The notes: generated by a model from the sequence alone, not told the origin. A stretch of DNA of 64,000 bases from SSSZ01 sp036732025 (GCA_036732025.1 DAINDE010000009.1:1-64000); one strand, 5' to 3'. Positions 16,375-25,761 are shown, numbered from the stretch's first letter. Translations and numbers: made by a program.

Positions 16375-16390
16375 GGGCAGCGGGCTGCCC
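16375..16390 (-). other. Hairpin between gltI and gltJ
   Basis: The 16-bp sequence GGGCAGCGGGCTGCCC has 6-bp perfect arms and a 4-nt loop. It lies between the binding-protein gene and the permease gene, without a T-run. Such hairpins often stabilise the 3' end of the abundant binding-protein mRNA while reducing readthrough to the permease. That role is inferred from position only. Confidence 0.45.
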
Positions 16391-16423
16391 CGCCCTGCCG
16401 GGTCGCCCCGGTGCCGGGCTGAA

Positions 16424-17311
16424 TCAGTCGAAAGCCTTGTCGTTGGGCGCCTTGTAGAGGGTCTTCATGTCGTCCGACAGGGGCATGTTGAGATTCAGCC
16501 CCTTGGGCGGGATGGGGTTCATGAACCATTTGGCGTAGATCTTCTCGGCGTCGCCCGAAGTCATGGCCTTGGTCAGCGCCGCATCGACCACCTTCTTGAA
16601 GCCCGGGTCGTCCTTCCTCAGCATGCAGCCGTAGGCTTCCTTCGATTGGGGCGTGCCCACCACCACCCAGTCGCCGGGCTTCTTGGCCTTGGCCATCTCG
16701 CCGAAGAGCAGCGCGTCGTCCATCATGAAGGCCACCGCCCGGCCGGTTTCCAGGGTGAGGAAGCTCTCCCCGTGGTCCTTGGCGGAGATGATGTTCATGC
16801 CCATCTTCTTGTCTTCGTTCATCTTGCGGATGAGCCGCTCGGAGGTGGTGCCGGCGGTGGTGACGACGTTCTTGCCGGCGAGGTCGGGGAAGTCCTTGAT
16901 GCCGGAGTCCTTCTTGGTCATCAGGCGGGTGCCGATGACGAAGATGGTGGTGGAGAAGCCGACCTGTTTCTGCCGTTCCAGGTTGTTGGTGGTGGAGCCG
17001 CATTCGATGTCGACGGTGCCGTTCTGGACCAGGGTGATGCGGTTGGCAGAGGTGACGGGCATCAGCTTGGTGTCGAGCTTGGCGAGCTTCAGTTCGGCCT
17101 TGAGGGCGTCGACCACCTTCAGCATCAGCTCCTGGGAATAGCCGATGACCTGCTGCTTGTCGTCGTAGTAGGAGAAGGGGATGGACGATTCCCGGTGGCC
17201 CAGGGTGATCGAGCCGGTGTCCTTGATCTTCTTGAGGGTGGGGGACTCCTGGGCGAAGGCCGGAGCGGCGAGGAAGCAGGTGGCGACCAGTGCGGCGATG
17301 CGTGCTTTCAT
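16424..17311 (-). CDS. gltI: Glutamate/aspartate periplasmic binding protein
   Basis: The 295-aa product has a signal peptide (MKARIAALVATCFLAAPAFA, cleaved after AFA). A type-II periplasmic binding fold follows, with SITLGHRESSIPFSYYDD and VDIECGSTTNN near the ligand cleft. It delivers Glu/Asp to GltJKL. It starts only 22 bp after the receiver-PP2C gene behind TAGGAGAAG, so it is probably cotranscribed with the upstream signalling genes. Confidence 0.92.
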   Translation of the reverse strand: MKARIAALVATCFLAAPAFAQESPTLKKIKDTGSITLGHRESSIPFSYYDDKQQVIGYSQELMLKVVDALKAELKLAKLDTKLMPVTSANRITLVQNGTVDIECGSTTNNLERQKQVGFSTTIFVIGTRLMTKKDSGIKDFPDLAGKNVVTTAGTTSERLIRKMNEDKKMGMNIISAKDHGESFLTLETGRAVAFMMDDALLFGEMAKAKKPGDWVVVGTPQSKEAYGCMLRKDDPGFKKVVDAALTKAMTSGDAEKIYAKWFMNPIPPKGLNLNMPLSDDMKTLYKAPNDKAFD

Positions 17312-17333
17312 GGGCTTCTTCTCCTATAGCAGG

Positions 17334-18893
17334 TCAGGGACAGTCAATCACCATCAGGGAAATATCGTCGCTGGCGGCACCCGTCCCCAGGTGCCGCGCC
17401 AGGGCCGCCTGGATGGCCTCGAAGCGCTGGCCGGGCAGGGTGTTGGCGGCGCCGGCGATGAGACCCTCCTTGCCGAACTGCCGGCCGGCGTCGCCCTCGG
17501 CTTCGATGAGGCCGTCGGAGAACAGCACCAGTTGGCTTTCCGTACTCCAGGCAAAGCGGACCGGATCTGCGCCGATGGCGTCGTTGTCGACGATGCCCAG
17601 GGGTAATTCCGTAGAGACGAATTCCTGCGCCAAGTTCCCGCCGCGGTCGAAGAGCAGGGCCTCGGGGGTGCCGCCGACCCAGATTTCCCCTTGGGAGCGG
17701 CTTTCGTCCAGGCAGACGACGGTGGCGGCGACGAAGCGCCCAAGGGGCATGGATTCCCGCAATTGCTGGTTGAGTTCGAGTACCAGTTCGCGCACCGGGG
17801 AATCGTTGGACACCATGCGGTAGAAGACGGTGAGCAGGGGCAGCACGCTGATGGCCGCCGCCAGGCCGTGGCCGGTGGCGTCGGCCAGCAGGGCGTAGAA
17901 GCGTCCCTCCGGCGAGCGGGCTGCGGCCACCACGTCACCGCTGAAATGCTGGGCGGGAATGACTTTGTAATGGAGGCGGGGGTCCTGCAGGCCGCGCCGG
18001 TGCAACTGCTTCTGCACCAGCTTCATGGCCAGTTGCTGCTCGCCTTCGGTGTGGTCGTAGTAGGCCTGGAGCTGGTCGGCGTTTTCCCGCAGTTTGCGTT
18101 CGGCCAGCTTGCGCTCGGAAATGTCGCGCAGAACGCCGATGAAGAGGCGGGTATTGTCCAGGCGCAACTCGGAGACTCCCAGTTCGGCGGGGAACTCGGA
18201 CCCATCCCGGCGGCGGGCGGTGACCTCCCGCTCGGTGCCGATCACGTGGGAGGGGCCGCCGGCCACGTAGGCGCGCACGTATTCGTCGTGACGTTGATGG
18301 TGGGGGGCGGGGATCAGCACGTTTACGTTCTGCCCCACCAGTTCGTCGGGCTGCCAGCCGAAGAGCCGCGCAGTGGCGTGGTTGCAGGCGATGATCCGGG
18401 CCTCGGTGTCGATGGTGATGATGGCTTCCATCACCGCGTCGGAGATGGCCTGCATGCGCTTGAAGGACTCCGCCGCCTGTTGCTGCAGGTTGAGGGAGCG
18501 CTGCATCGAGCGGATCTTGGCCTCCAGCACGATGAAGTTGATGGGCTTGGTGAGGTAGTCGTCGCCGCCGGCTTCCAGGCCTTCGAGCAGGTTCTCGTCG
18601 CGGTTGAGGGCGGAGAGGAAGATGACCGGAACCCAGCGCTCGCTGGAGCGGGCCTTGATCTGGCGGGCCGCCTCGAAGCCGTCCATGACCGGCATCATGA
18701 TGTCGAGGAGCACCATGTCCGGATGTTCCCTGTCGAAGCGCTGTACGGCTTCCTCGCCGTTCTCCGCCAGGATGACCTCGTGCCCCAGCTTCTTGAGGAA
18801 GACCTGCAGGATGTGCAGGTTGGTGCGGTTGTCATCGACCGCCAGGATGCGCAGCCGGGTCAGAGCCGGGGTCACGGTTGCTTCCTCACCCAC
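17334..18893 (-). CDS. Response regulator with PAS and PP2C-type phosphatase domains
   Basis: The 519-aa protein has a receiver at about 14-130 (acid pocket D20/D21, phosphoacceptor D64 in LLDIMMP, lysine in TKP), a PAS domain at about 145-265 and a SpoIIE/RsbU-like PP2C phosphatase at about 310-519. The phosphatase motifs SGDVVAA, LADATGHGLAA, FSDGLIEAE and SDDIS retain the metal-binding acids. Proteins of this design dephosphorylate anti-anti-sigma factors, but no such partner is in the window. It starts 12 bp after the upstream histidine kinase, its likely phosphodonor. GTG is the probable start. Confidence 0.85.
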   Translation of the reverse strand: MGEEATVTPALTRLRILAVDDNRTNLHILQVFLKKLGHEVILAENGEEAVQRFDREHPDMVLLDIMMPVMDGFEAARQIKARSSERWVPVIFLSALNRDENLLEGLEAGGDDYLTKPINFIVLEAKIRSMQRSLNLQQQAAESFKRMQAISDAVMEAIITIDTEARIIACNHATARLFGWQPDELVGQNVNVLIPAPHHQRHDEYVRAYVAGGPSHVIGTEREVTARRRDGSEFPAELGVSELRLDNTRLFIGVLRDISERKLAERKLRENADQLQAYYDHTEGEQQLAMKLVQKQLHRRGLQDPRLHYKVIPAQHFSGDVVAAARSPEGRFYALLADATGHGLAAAISVLPLLTVFYRMVSNDSPVRELVLELNQQLRESMPLGRFVAATVVCLDESRSQGEIWVGGTPEALLFDRGGNLAQEFVSTELPLGIVDNDAIGADPVRFAWSTESQLVLFSDGLIEAEGDAGRQFGKEGLIAGAANTLPGQRFEAIQAALARHLGTGAASDDISLMVIDCP

Positions 18894-18905
18894 GGATAGC
18901 GGAGT

Positions 18906-21650
18906 TCAGGAGTGCTTGCGCCTGTCTTGCCCATGGTGATGCCCGCTTGCCTCCTTGGTATTCGTCTTTGGCAGCAGCACGGTGAACGTGGCGCCGCCAC
19001 GGCGGTTGTTATCGGCCGTAATCGTACCATGATGGGCGCTCACGATCTCCCGGCAGATGGCCAGTCCGAGGCCGGTTCCTCCGGCTCCGGACTTGGTGCG
19101 GCTGCTCTGGACGAATTTCTCGAAGATGATCTCCCGCTCCTCGTCCGGAATGCCCACCCCCTCGTCGGCGAAAGCCACGGACAGGCCGGCGTTCAGGCTG
19201 CCGTCGCCGGGCAGCGGCGAATCCGCCAGGGTGACGGTGATGCGGCCGTGGGGCGGGGAGAACTTGATGGCATTGGCCAGCAGGTTGTGGATGACGCGCT
19301 CGATCAGGATGCCGTCGGCCTCGATGGCCGTGGCGGCGGCCAGGTCGTCGACGATTATCTCCAGGCCCTTGGCCGGCAGCAGCGATTCGAGATGGCTGGT
19401 TGCCCGCAGCACCAGTTGCCGGACATCCACCCGGGCGATGGCCAGCGGCCGCTGGTGAGCTTCCAGGCGGGAGAGTTCCAGCAGATCGTTCACCAGGCCG
19501 AGGAGCCGCTGGGCGCTCTGGCGGATGCGCTCGAAATACTGGGCAAGCTTGTCCTGGCCGGCAGCGGCGGCACGGTCATGGCCCAGGCCGCTGAAGCTGA
19601 GGATGGCATGCATCGGCGTGCGCAGTTCATGGGACATGTTGGCGAGGAACTCGGATTTCGCCTGGCTGGCGGCGCTGGCCGCCTGCAGGGCGTCCTGGAG
19701 TTCGGCGGTGCGGGCGTCCACCAGTTCCTGCAGATGATCCCGGTGCTGGCGGAGTTCTTCGTCGGCGCGCCGGCGCTCGGTCACGTCGGTGTAAATGGTG
19801 ACGAAGCCGCCCTCGGGCAGGGGCGTGCCCCGGACCTCGATAACCTTGCCGTTGGGCCGCGTGCGTTCGAAGAGATGGGGCTGGGGATCGGCGGCCCGGG
19901 CGACGACGGCATCGGCCAGGGCTTCCGGGTCTCCGGGCCCGTAGTCGCCCCGGCGGGCGTTGAACAGCGCGACCTCGCGGAAGGTGGGCGTGCGCGGATG
20001 GAAGAGGCTCTCCGGGAAGTCGAGGATTTCCCGCAGGCGCTGGTTGGCGGCGATGAAGTTGAGATCCCGGTCGATGAGGGAAACGCCCACCGGCAGGTGG
20101 GCAAGGATGTTCTGCAGCGTCGCGTGCTGCCGGTGCAGCGCTTCCTCCATTCGCAGGCGTTCGCTGATGTCCAGGGCGATGCCGAGGAAACCGGCGATCC
20201 CGCCTGCTCCATTTCTCTGGGCGGTGACGGTCAGGCTGACCCGCAGTCGCCGCCCATCCCGGCGCCGGTAGCTCCAGTCCCGGGTTTCATGGCCGGTACT
20301 GGCGGGCAGGGCGGTGAAAACGGCGAAACCTGCGACGGGGCGCCTCAGTTCCTCGCTGAGCGCCCGGCCCCGGGCCTCGACCTCGTCGCCATCGTGGAAG
20401 ATCAGGGGCGTCTGGCGGCCGACGACTTCTGCCGCCGAATAACCCAGCATCGCTTCCGCCCCCCGGTTGAAGAGGGTGATGGTGCCTTCGGCGTCGGTGG
20501 CGATCACGGCCACCGCGCTCGCCGCATCCAGGATGTCCTGCTTGAACTGGTCCTTGGCCCGGATGGTGGCTTCCGCCTCCCGCAGGCCTTCGGTCACCGC
20601 CCGGGCATAGGCCTGCGTTCGCTCGCCCTGGCTGGTCAGGAGGTAGATGCCCAGCGCCAGCAGGCTGCTGATGAGCATGCCGCCCAGGAAGACGAGGGTG
20701 GAATCGTCGCCGCCGCCGTAACCGCCGACCGGCTGGTACGTGGTGAAGTCGAGACGCCAGGTGCGCTGGCCGAACTGCACCTGGCGTTCGGCGGCCTGGA
20801 CCGGCCCCGCGCTCGCCGGGCGGCCGGAGGCGAAGAGGAGGAGCGGCTCGGTTCCCCCGTTGGCGGCCGCCCTGACTTCCAGGCGCCAGTTTTCGCCGAG
20901 GCGATTGTGGATGGCGCCGATGAACTCATGGCCCCGGTAGGCAGTGTAGACGACGCCGGCGGCGGCTTCGCGGCGCTCCCGGACGCTGCCGAGCGGCAGT
21001 CCCGGCCGGAAGACGGGGCGCAGCATGAGGAATCCCGGGTGCCTCGAATCCCGGTCCAGGATCAGGGTGACGGGGTCGCTCAACACCGTGTCGCCCAGGT
21101 CGATGGCCCGCTCGATGGCCTCCCGCCGCGCCCTTTCGGAAAACAGGTCGAAGCCGAGAGTCTTGTCCACTGTTGTCGACGCCGGCGCGGCGATGATGAC
21201 CGGGAAGGCATCCGCCGGGCCAGCGGGACGCGGGTAGACGGTGTATTCCGGCATGCCCTGCCGGCGCACGCCGCCTTCCCAGGTTGCCAAGCCGGCTGCC
21301 GGTACCCGCGGCGCATAGCCGAAGGCGACGATGCCGGGGAGCTTGCGCACGCCTTCGGTATAGGCCGCGAAGCGGCGCCAGGCCGGGAGCCCCGCCTCCT
21401 GGTGGGTGGCGAAATAGGCGCCGAAGGTGCGCAGGAACTGCTCGTGCAGCTGGAGATGATCCTCCAGTTCGGAAACCGTCAGTGCCGTGCGGGCGGCAAA
21501 GGCCTCCGCCTGGATCGTGCGGCGGGCTTCGGCATGGCGCACGGTGAAGTAGGCGGTCGCCGCCGACAGCAGCAAAAAGACGCACAGCGGCCACAGCCAG
21601 GAAGGCCGCGGCCGGGTTCCCTCCGGGACGGGGGAGGACAAGGGAGGCAT
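18906..21650 (-). CDS. CHASE-PAS membrane sensor histidine kinase
   Basis: The 914-aa protein has a first membrane helix at about 17-38, a periplasmic CHASE domain at about 70-290, a second helix near 318-340 and two PAS segments at about 375-640. The HisKA domain has phosphoacceptor H674 in SHELRTP, and the HATPase domain has NAIKFS, DEGVGIPDE and GGTGLGLAICREIV. CHASE domains bind small extracellular ligands, but the ligand here is unknown. The location upstream of a response regulator and gltIJKL makes an amino-acid-related signal possible. It has no receiver of its own. The tail is His/Arg-rich (GHHHGQDRRKHS). Confidence 0.86.
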   Translation of the reverse strand: MPPLSSPVPEGTRPRPSWLWPLCVFLLLSAATAYFTVRHAEARRTIQAEAFAARTALTVSELEDHLQLHEQFLRTFGAYFATHQEAGLPAWRRFAAYTEGVRKLPGIVAFGYAPRVPAAGLATWEGGVRRQGMPEYTVYPRPAGPADAFPVIIAAPASTTVDKTLGFDLFSERARREAIERAIDLGDTVLSDPVTLILDRDSRHPGFLMLRPVFRPGLPLGSVRERREAAAGVVYTAYRGHEFIGAIHNRLGENWRLEVRAAANGGTEPLLLFASGRPASAGPVQAAERQVQFGQRTWRLDFTTYQPVGGYGGGDDSTLVFLGGMLISSLLALGIYLLTSQGERTQAYARAVTEGLREAEATIRAKDQFKQDILDAASAVAVIATDAEGTITLFNRGAEAMLGYSAAEVVGRQTPLIFHDGDEVEARGRALSEELRRPVAGFAVFTALPASTGHETRDWSYRRRDGRRLRVSLTVTAQRNGAGGIAGFLGIALDISERLRMEEALHRQHATLQNILAHLPVGVSLIDRDLNFIAANQRLREILDFPESLFHPRTPTFREVALFNARRGDYGPGDPEALADAVVARAADPQPHLFERTRPNGKVIEVRGTPLPEGGFVTIYTDVTERRRADEELRQHRDHLQELVDARTAELQDALQAASAASQAKSEFLANMSHELRTPMHAILSFSGLGHDRAAAAGQDKLAQYFERIRQSAQRLLGLVNDLLELSRLEAHQRPLAIARVDVRQLVLRATSHLESLLPAKGLEIIVDDLAAATAIEADGILIERVIHNLLANAIKFSPPHGRITVTLADSPLPGDGSLNAGLSVAFADEGVGIPDEEREIIFEKFVQSSRTKSGAGGTGLGLAICREIVSAHHGTITADNNRRGGATFTVLLPKTNTKEASGHHHGQDRRKHS

Positions 21651-21683
21651 GGCATCGGCAGGTTGTTTTTTCTGGTCAGTATA

Positions 21684-23501
21684 TTACTTTTGGGATATCT
21701 GGGGCGCGGCGTCTTCCTGCTGTTGCAACGCCCAGAGGCGGGCGTAGGCCCCGTCGGCCGCCAGCAGCGCTCCGTGGCTTCCCCGCTCGATGATGCGCCC
21801 GTCCTGCATCACCAGGATTTCGTCGGCGTTCATGACCGTAGACAGGCGATGGGCGATGACCAGGGTGGTACGGCCCCGGGCCGCCAGTTCCAGTTGGGCC
21901 TGGATGGCCTTCTCCGTCTTGGAATCCAGCGCCGAGGTCGCCTCGTCGAAAATCAGGATGGGGGGATTCTTGAGCAGGGTGCGGGCGATCGCCACCCGCT
22001 GCTTCTCCCCGCCGGAAAGCTTCAGCCCCCGTTCGCCGACCCGGGACTCGTACTTCTGGGGCAGGGATTCGATGAAATCGTGCAACTGGGCGGCGCGGGC
22101 GGCGGCGTAGACCTCCTCGCGGCTGGCCTCGGGGCGACCGTACTGGATGTTGTAGAAAATGCTGTCGTTGAACAGCACCGTGTCCTGGGGAACGATGCCG
22201 ATGGCCGCGCGCAGGCTGGCCTGGCGGAGGTGCCGCAGATCGTGGCCGTTGATGCGGATGGCGCCGCCGCTGACATCGTAGAAGCGGTAGAGCAGCCGGG
22301 CCAGGGTGGATTTGCCGGCGCCCGAATGGCCCACCACGGCGACGGTACGCCCCGGGGCGATGGCGAAATCGACGCCGTCGAGGATCTGCCGCTCCTTCTC
22401 GTAGGCGAAGCGGACGCCCTCGAAATTCACCTGCAGCGGCCCGGCGGGCAGGTCGCGGGCATCGGGGGCGTCGGCGATTTCGCGGTGCTCCTGCAGCAGC
22501 TTGAACATGCGTTCGATGTCGGTGAGGGCCTGGCGTATCTCCCGGTACACCACCCCCAGGAAATTGAGCGGGATGTAGAGCTGGATGAGGAAGGCGTTCA
22601 CCAGCACCAGGTCGCCGATGGTCATGGTGCCGGCGACCACGCCGCTTGCCGCCCGCCACATCATGGCGGTGACGCCGAGGGCGATGATGGCCTGCTGGCC
22701 CAGGTTGAGGAGGGAGAGGGTGGTCTGGCTGCGGGTAGCGGCGTCCTCCCAGTGGCGCAGCTGCTCGTCGTAACGGCGGGCCTCGTACTCCTCGTTGTTG
22801 AAGTACTTCACCGTCTCGTAGTTGAGCAGGCTGTCGACGGCCCGGGTGTTGGCCGCCGAATCGGTTTCGTTCACCGTGCGCCGGATGTCGATGCGCCAGT
22901 TGCTCACCTTCACCGTGAACACGATGTAGGCGCCCAGCGACAGCGCCGTGATGATGACGAAACCCGCGTCGTAGCGGACGAACAGGATGCCCAGCACCAG
23001 GGAGATTTCCACCAGGGTGGGCAGGATGGAGTAAAGGGTGTAGCTGATCAGGCTGGAGATCGAGCGCGTGCCCCGCTCGATGTCGCGGGAGACGCCGCCG
23101 GTCTGCCGTTCCAGGTGGAAGCGGAGCGACAGCGCATGCAGGTGGCGGAAGACCTCCAGAGCCACCTGCCGCACCGCCTGCTGGGTGACGCGGGCGAAGA
23201 GGATTTCCCGCAGCTCGGTGAACAGGGCCGTGGAAAAGCGCAGCGCGCCGTAGAGAAGGAGCAGCAGGATCGGCAGGGCGAGCAACTGCCGGGGTCCGGC
23301 GAGATCGTCGATCATCTCCTTGAAGACCATGGGCACGGCCACGTTGGCCACTTTGGCGCCGACCAGGCAGGACAGGGCGAAGACGACCCGCAGCCGGTAA
23401 TGCCAGAGGTAGGGGAAGAGGGTGCGGACGGTCAGCCAGGCGTGGGTCTGGGGCAGGGGCATGCCGGCCGGCGGCTTGGGGAGGGCGGAAGAGCGGCGCA
23501 T
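21684..23501 (-). CDS. ATM1/HMT1-type ABC exporter (fused permease-ATPase)
   Basis: This is a 605-aa half-transporter. Six membrane helices span about 35-330, followed by an ATPase with Walker A GHSGAGKST, signature LSGGEKQR and Walker B ILIFDEATSALD. The RDIERGTRSISSL and NYETVKYFNNEEYEA segments are typical of the ATM1/ABCB7 subfamily, whose bacterial members export glutathione conjugates or metal-thiol complexes. Its stop is 33 bp upstream of the histidine kinase gene on the same strand. A TATACT -10-like site on the - strand (21678-21683) may give that kinase its own promoter. Confidence 0.88.
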   Translation of the reverse strand: MRRSSALPKPPAGMPLPQTHAWLTVRTLFPYLWHYRLRVVFALSCLVGAKVANVAVPMVFKEMIDDLAGPRQLLALPILLLLLYGALRFSTALFTELREILFARVTQQAVRQVALEVFRHLHALSLRFHLERQTGGVSRDIERGTRSISSLISYTLYSILPTLVEISLVLGILFVRYDAGFVIITALSLGAYIVFTVKVSNWRIDIRRTVNETDSAANTRAVDSLLNYETVKYFNNEEYEARRYDEQLRHWEDAATRSQTTLSLLNLGQQAIIALGVTAMMWRAASGVVAGTMTIGDLVLVNAFLIQLYIPLNFLGVVYREIRQALTDIERMFKLLQEHREIADAPDARDLPAGPLQVNFEGVRFAYEKERQILDGVDFAIAPGRTVAVVGHSGAGKSTLARLLYRFYDVSGGAIRINGHDLRHLRQASLRAAIGIVPQDTVLFNDSIFYNIQYGRPEASREEVYAAARAAQLHDFIESLPQKYESRVGERGLKLSGGEKQRVAIARTLLKNPPILIFDEATSALDSKTEKAIQAQLELAARGRTTLVIAHRLSTVMNADEILVMQDGRIIERGSHGALLAADGAYARLWALQQQEDAAPQISQK

Positions 23502-23589
23502 GGGGGGAAGGGTTGGAGGGAGCGCTGCCAGTATATGAAAAAGCGCGCCATTCCGCGAAAATCCGAGTTTTGTCTACCAGAGGATCGTC

Positions 23590-23991
23590 ATGGCCGAAGA
23601 ACCCGTCTCCCTCCCCGATGGTCCGCCCTCCCTGCGGGTGGTGCCCATGCCGGCGGATTCCAACCAGTTCGGCGACGTCTTCGGCGGCTGGGTCATGGCC
23701 CAGGTGGACGTGGCCGGCGCCATCCCCGCCATGCGCCGCGCCCGGGGGCGGGTGGCCACGGTGTCGGTCAACTCCTTCCTCTTCAAGCAGCCCATCTCCG
23801 TCGGCGACGTGGTCAGCTTCTACTCCGAGGTCGTTCAGGTCGGCCGCACTTCCATCACCGTCAATGTCGAGGTCTATGCCGAACGCAACTACGCGGCGCC
23901 GATCACGGTGAAAGTGACGGAAGCGCAACTGACCTACGTCGCCATCGATGCCAGCGGCAAAAAGCGGGACGTGCCGCCGGAAAGTGCGTAG
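23590..23991 (+). CDS. YciA-type acyl-CoA thioesterase
   Basis: The 133-aa single hotdog-domain protein contains ADSNQFGDVFGGWVMAQVD, the active-site region of YciA/cytosolic acyl-CoA hydrolases, and the SVNSFLFKQPISVGDVV strand. It would hydrolyse acyl-CoA to free acid and CoA in the cytoplasm. An AGAGGA site precedes the ATG. It is divergent from the ABC exporter (88-bp gap) and 45 bp upstream of the fadL-like gene, which fits fatty-acid handling. Confidence 0.88.
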   Translation: MAEEPVSLPDGPPSLRVVPMPADSNQFGDVFGGWVMAQVDVAGAIPAMRRARGRVATVSVNSFLFKQPISVGDVVSFYSEVVQVGRTSITVNVEVYAERNYAAPITVKVTEAQLTYVAIDASGKKRDVPPESA

Positions 23992-23999
23992 AATCCGCA
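23985..23999 (+). promoter_or_regulatory. Possible promoter for the fadL-like gene
   Basis: TAGAAT (23989-23994) overlaps the thioesterase stop codon and sits between TGCG and CGCA, a short dyad like that of the rplC and rplN promoters. The -35 region (GGGACG at 17 bp) is weak. The site lies 43 bp upstream of the ATG at 24037. Confidence 0.35.
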
Positions 24000-24036
24000 A
24001 GTTAAGACCATTACTTCGCGTGCTCGGGAATAAACG

Positions 24037-25239
24037 ATGAAAACCATGTCCATGCGTGTCCTGCCGGCCCTTCTGCTGGCCGCCTTTTCCGGCGGCGCCT
24101 CCGCCGCCGCCTTCCAGTTGTGGGAACAGAACGCCAGCGGCATCGGCACCGCCTACGCCGGTTCCGCCGCGGTGGCCGACAACGCCAGCACCATCTTCTT
24201 CAACCCGGCCGGCATGACCCAGCTGACCGGCCTGCGCCTGTCTGCGGGCGTGGCCGGCGTCAATGCCAACTTCAAGTTCAAGAACGAGGGCTCCACCCCC
24301 GTCGGCGGCGGCAACGGCGGCGACGCCGGCGGCGACTGGCAGGCCATTCCCAACGTCTACGTTTCCTGGCAGGTTTCCCCGCAATGGTTCGTCGGCCTGG
24401 GCATTTCGTCGCCCTTCGGCCTGTCCACCGAATACGATTCCAGCTGGATCGGCCGCTTCCACGCCATCGAATCCGAAATCCGGACCATCAACGTCAACCC
24501 CTCGGTGGCCTACCAACTCAACGACAAGGTCTCCCTGGGCTTCGGTCTCAATTACCAGAGCATCGACGCTAAGATGACCATGTTGGTGCCGTTAGGGCCG
24601 GTGCTCTACCGCCTTGAGGGAGATGCAGCATCATGGGGATGGAATGCTGGCGCCCTGGTCACCCTCTCTCCTTCGATGCGGGTGGGGGTTTCCTACCGCT
24701 CCGGTGTGGAGCACAAGTTGGATGTGGAGCGCGACATTTCCGGATTTGCTTCACTAGATGGCAGCGCCAAGCTCAAGTTGCCGGGTACCTTCATCCTGTC
24801 CGTCTGGCAGCAGGTGTCCGACCGCTGGGAAGCCATGGGCGACCTCTCCTACACCGACTGGAGCACCGTCGATAAATTGAAGTTCAAGCACTTTGGTGGC
24901 GCCGACGTGGCTACTTTCAACTACAAAGATTCCTGGCGTTTCGCCTGGGGCGCTGCCTACAAGGCCAGCGACGCCTGGAAGGTCAAGTTCGGCATCGCCT
25001 ACGACCGCACCCCCACCACCGATGGCAACCGCTCGCCCCGGGTGCCCGACAACAGCCGCATCTGGCTGTCCGTGGGCGGCCAATGGCGCCCGGCCAAGGA
25101 AACCACCGTCGACTTCGGCTACGCCTACCTCTACCTGCGGGATCCGGCCATCAGCCACACCAATGCGGCCGGCACCCTGCGCGGGCACTACAACGACAGC
25201 GGCCACGTCCTGGGCATCCAGTACTCCCAGGGCTTCTGA
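24037..25239 (+). CDS. FadL/OmpP1-family outer-membrane long-chain fatty-acid porin
   Basis: The 400-aa product has a signal peptide ending SGGASAA. The mature N-terminal plug AFQLWEQNASGIGTAYAG and NASTIFFNPAGMTQL are hallmarks of FadL, which passes hydrophobic compounds across the outer membrane. The C-terminus YSQGF ends in Phe as outer-membrane beta-barrels do. Bases about 24565-24770 use codons (TTA, CTA, TCA, GCA) that are rare in the rest of the gene, suggesting a recombined surface segment. The upstream thioesterase supports lipid or hydrocarbon uptake. Confidence 0.88.
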   Translation: MKTMSMRVLPALLLAAFSGGASAAAFQLWEQNASGIGTAYAGSAAVADNASTIFFNPAGMTQLTGLRLSAGVAGVNANFKFKNEGSTPVGGGNGGDAGGDWQAIPNVYVSWQVSPQWFVGLGISSPFGLSTEYDSSWIGRFHAIESEIRTINVNPSVAYQLNDKVSLGFGLNYQSIDAKMTMLVPLGPVLYRLEGDAASWGWNAGALVTLSPSMRVGVSYRSGVEHKLDVERDISGFASLDGSAKLKLPGTFILSVWQQVSDRWEAMGDLSYTDWSTVDKLKFKHFGGADVATFNYKDSWRFAWGAAYKASDAWKVKFGIAYDRTPTTDGNRSPRVPDNSRIWLSVGGQWRPAKETTVDFGYAYLYLRDPAISHTNAAGTLRGHYNDSGHVLGIQYSQGF

Positions 25240-25263
25240 CGGGTCGCTCCGGAGCGGGGGAGC

Positions 25264-25761
25264 GTGGGAGGGGAACTGGGCGGCATCGTGATCGGCTGGC
25301 GCGAGCTTGTGCTGGCGGTCATCGCCGCCGTCGTCGCCTACATGCTGGTGGTCGTGCTGCGCATGCGCCGCCTGCGCCAGCCGCCCCCCGTCGTTGGAGA
25401 GCCGGCGGCCGGCCAGCCACCAGCCGCAGAATTTTCCGCTCCACCCGAGGTGCCGCCGCTGGCGGAAGGGGCCGAGGAAGCGCCGGCGCCTGCGCCGGCC
25501 TTCGTCCAGGGCGTCGAGGCTGAAGTGCTGCAATTGCGCGAGGAGGTCGATGCCCTGCGCGGCGAAGTGGCCGCCCTGCGCGACGAATTGCACAACGAAC
25601 TCGCCCACCTGCGGGCCACCCAGACGGTGTCACCCCTGTACACGGATGCCATGCAGATGGCGACCCTGGGCCATGACGCGGCCACCATCGCCGAGCGCTG
25701 CGGCATTTCCCGGGCAGAGGCCGAACTGATGGTGGCGCTGGTCAAGAATCAGGAGCAGTGA
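25264..25761 (+). CDS. DUF2802 membrane-anchored coiled-coil protein
   Basis: The 165-aa protein has one N-terminal membrane helix (about 13-32), a Pro/Ala-rich linker and a coiled coil at about 85-120 with heptad-like LREEVDALRGEVAALRDEL. It ends in a helix-turn-helix-like part SPLYTDAMQMATLGHDAATIAERCGISRAEAELMVAL, which matches the DUF2802 tail. The start is GTG at 25264, with a GTG at 25288 as alternative. Function is unknown. It is 7 bp from the SPOR gene and probably in its operon. Confidence 0.75.
   Translation: MGGELGGIVIGWRELVLAVIAAVVAYMLVVVLRMRRLRQPPPVVGEPAAGQPPAAEFSAPPEVPPLAEGAEEAPAPAPAFVQGVEAEVLQLREEVDALRGEVAALRDELHNELAHLRATQTVSPLYTDAMQMATLGHDAATIAERCGISRAEAELMVALVKNQEQ

Noticed and set aside
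17323..17342. A separate promoter for gltI (TGCTATAGG on the - strand)
   Set aside because: The TATAGG overlaps the ribosome binding site and the best -35 (TTGACT) is only 13 bp away, so it is more likely just the TAGGAGAAG translation signal.
18912..24005. Open + strand frame of about 1700 codons opposite the kinase and ABC genes
   Set aside because: It is antisense to genes with clear domains, has biased unnatural composition and merges with the thioesterase region in another frame. It is a GC-driven shadow.
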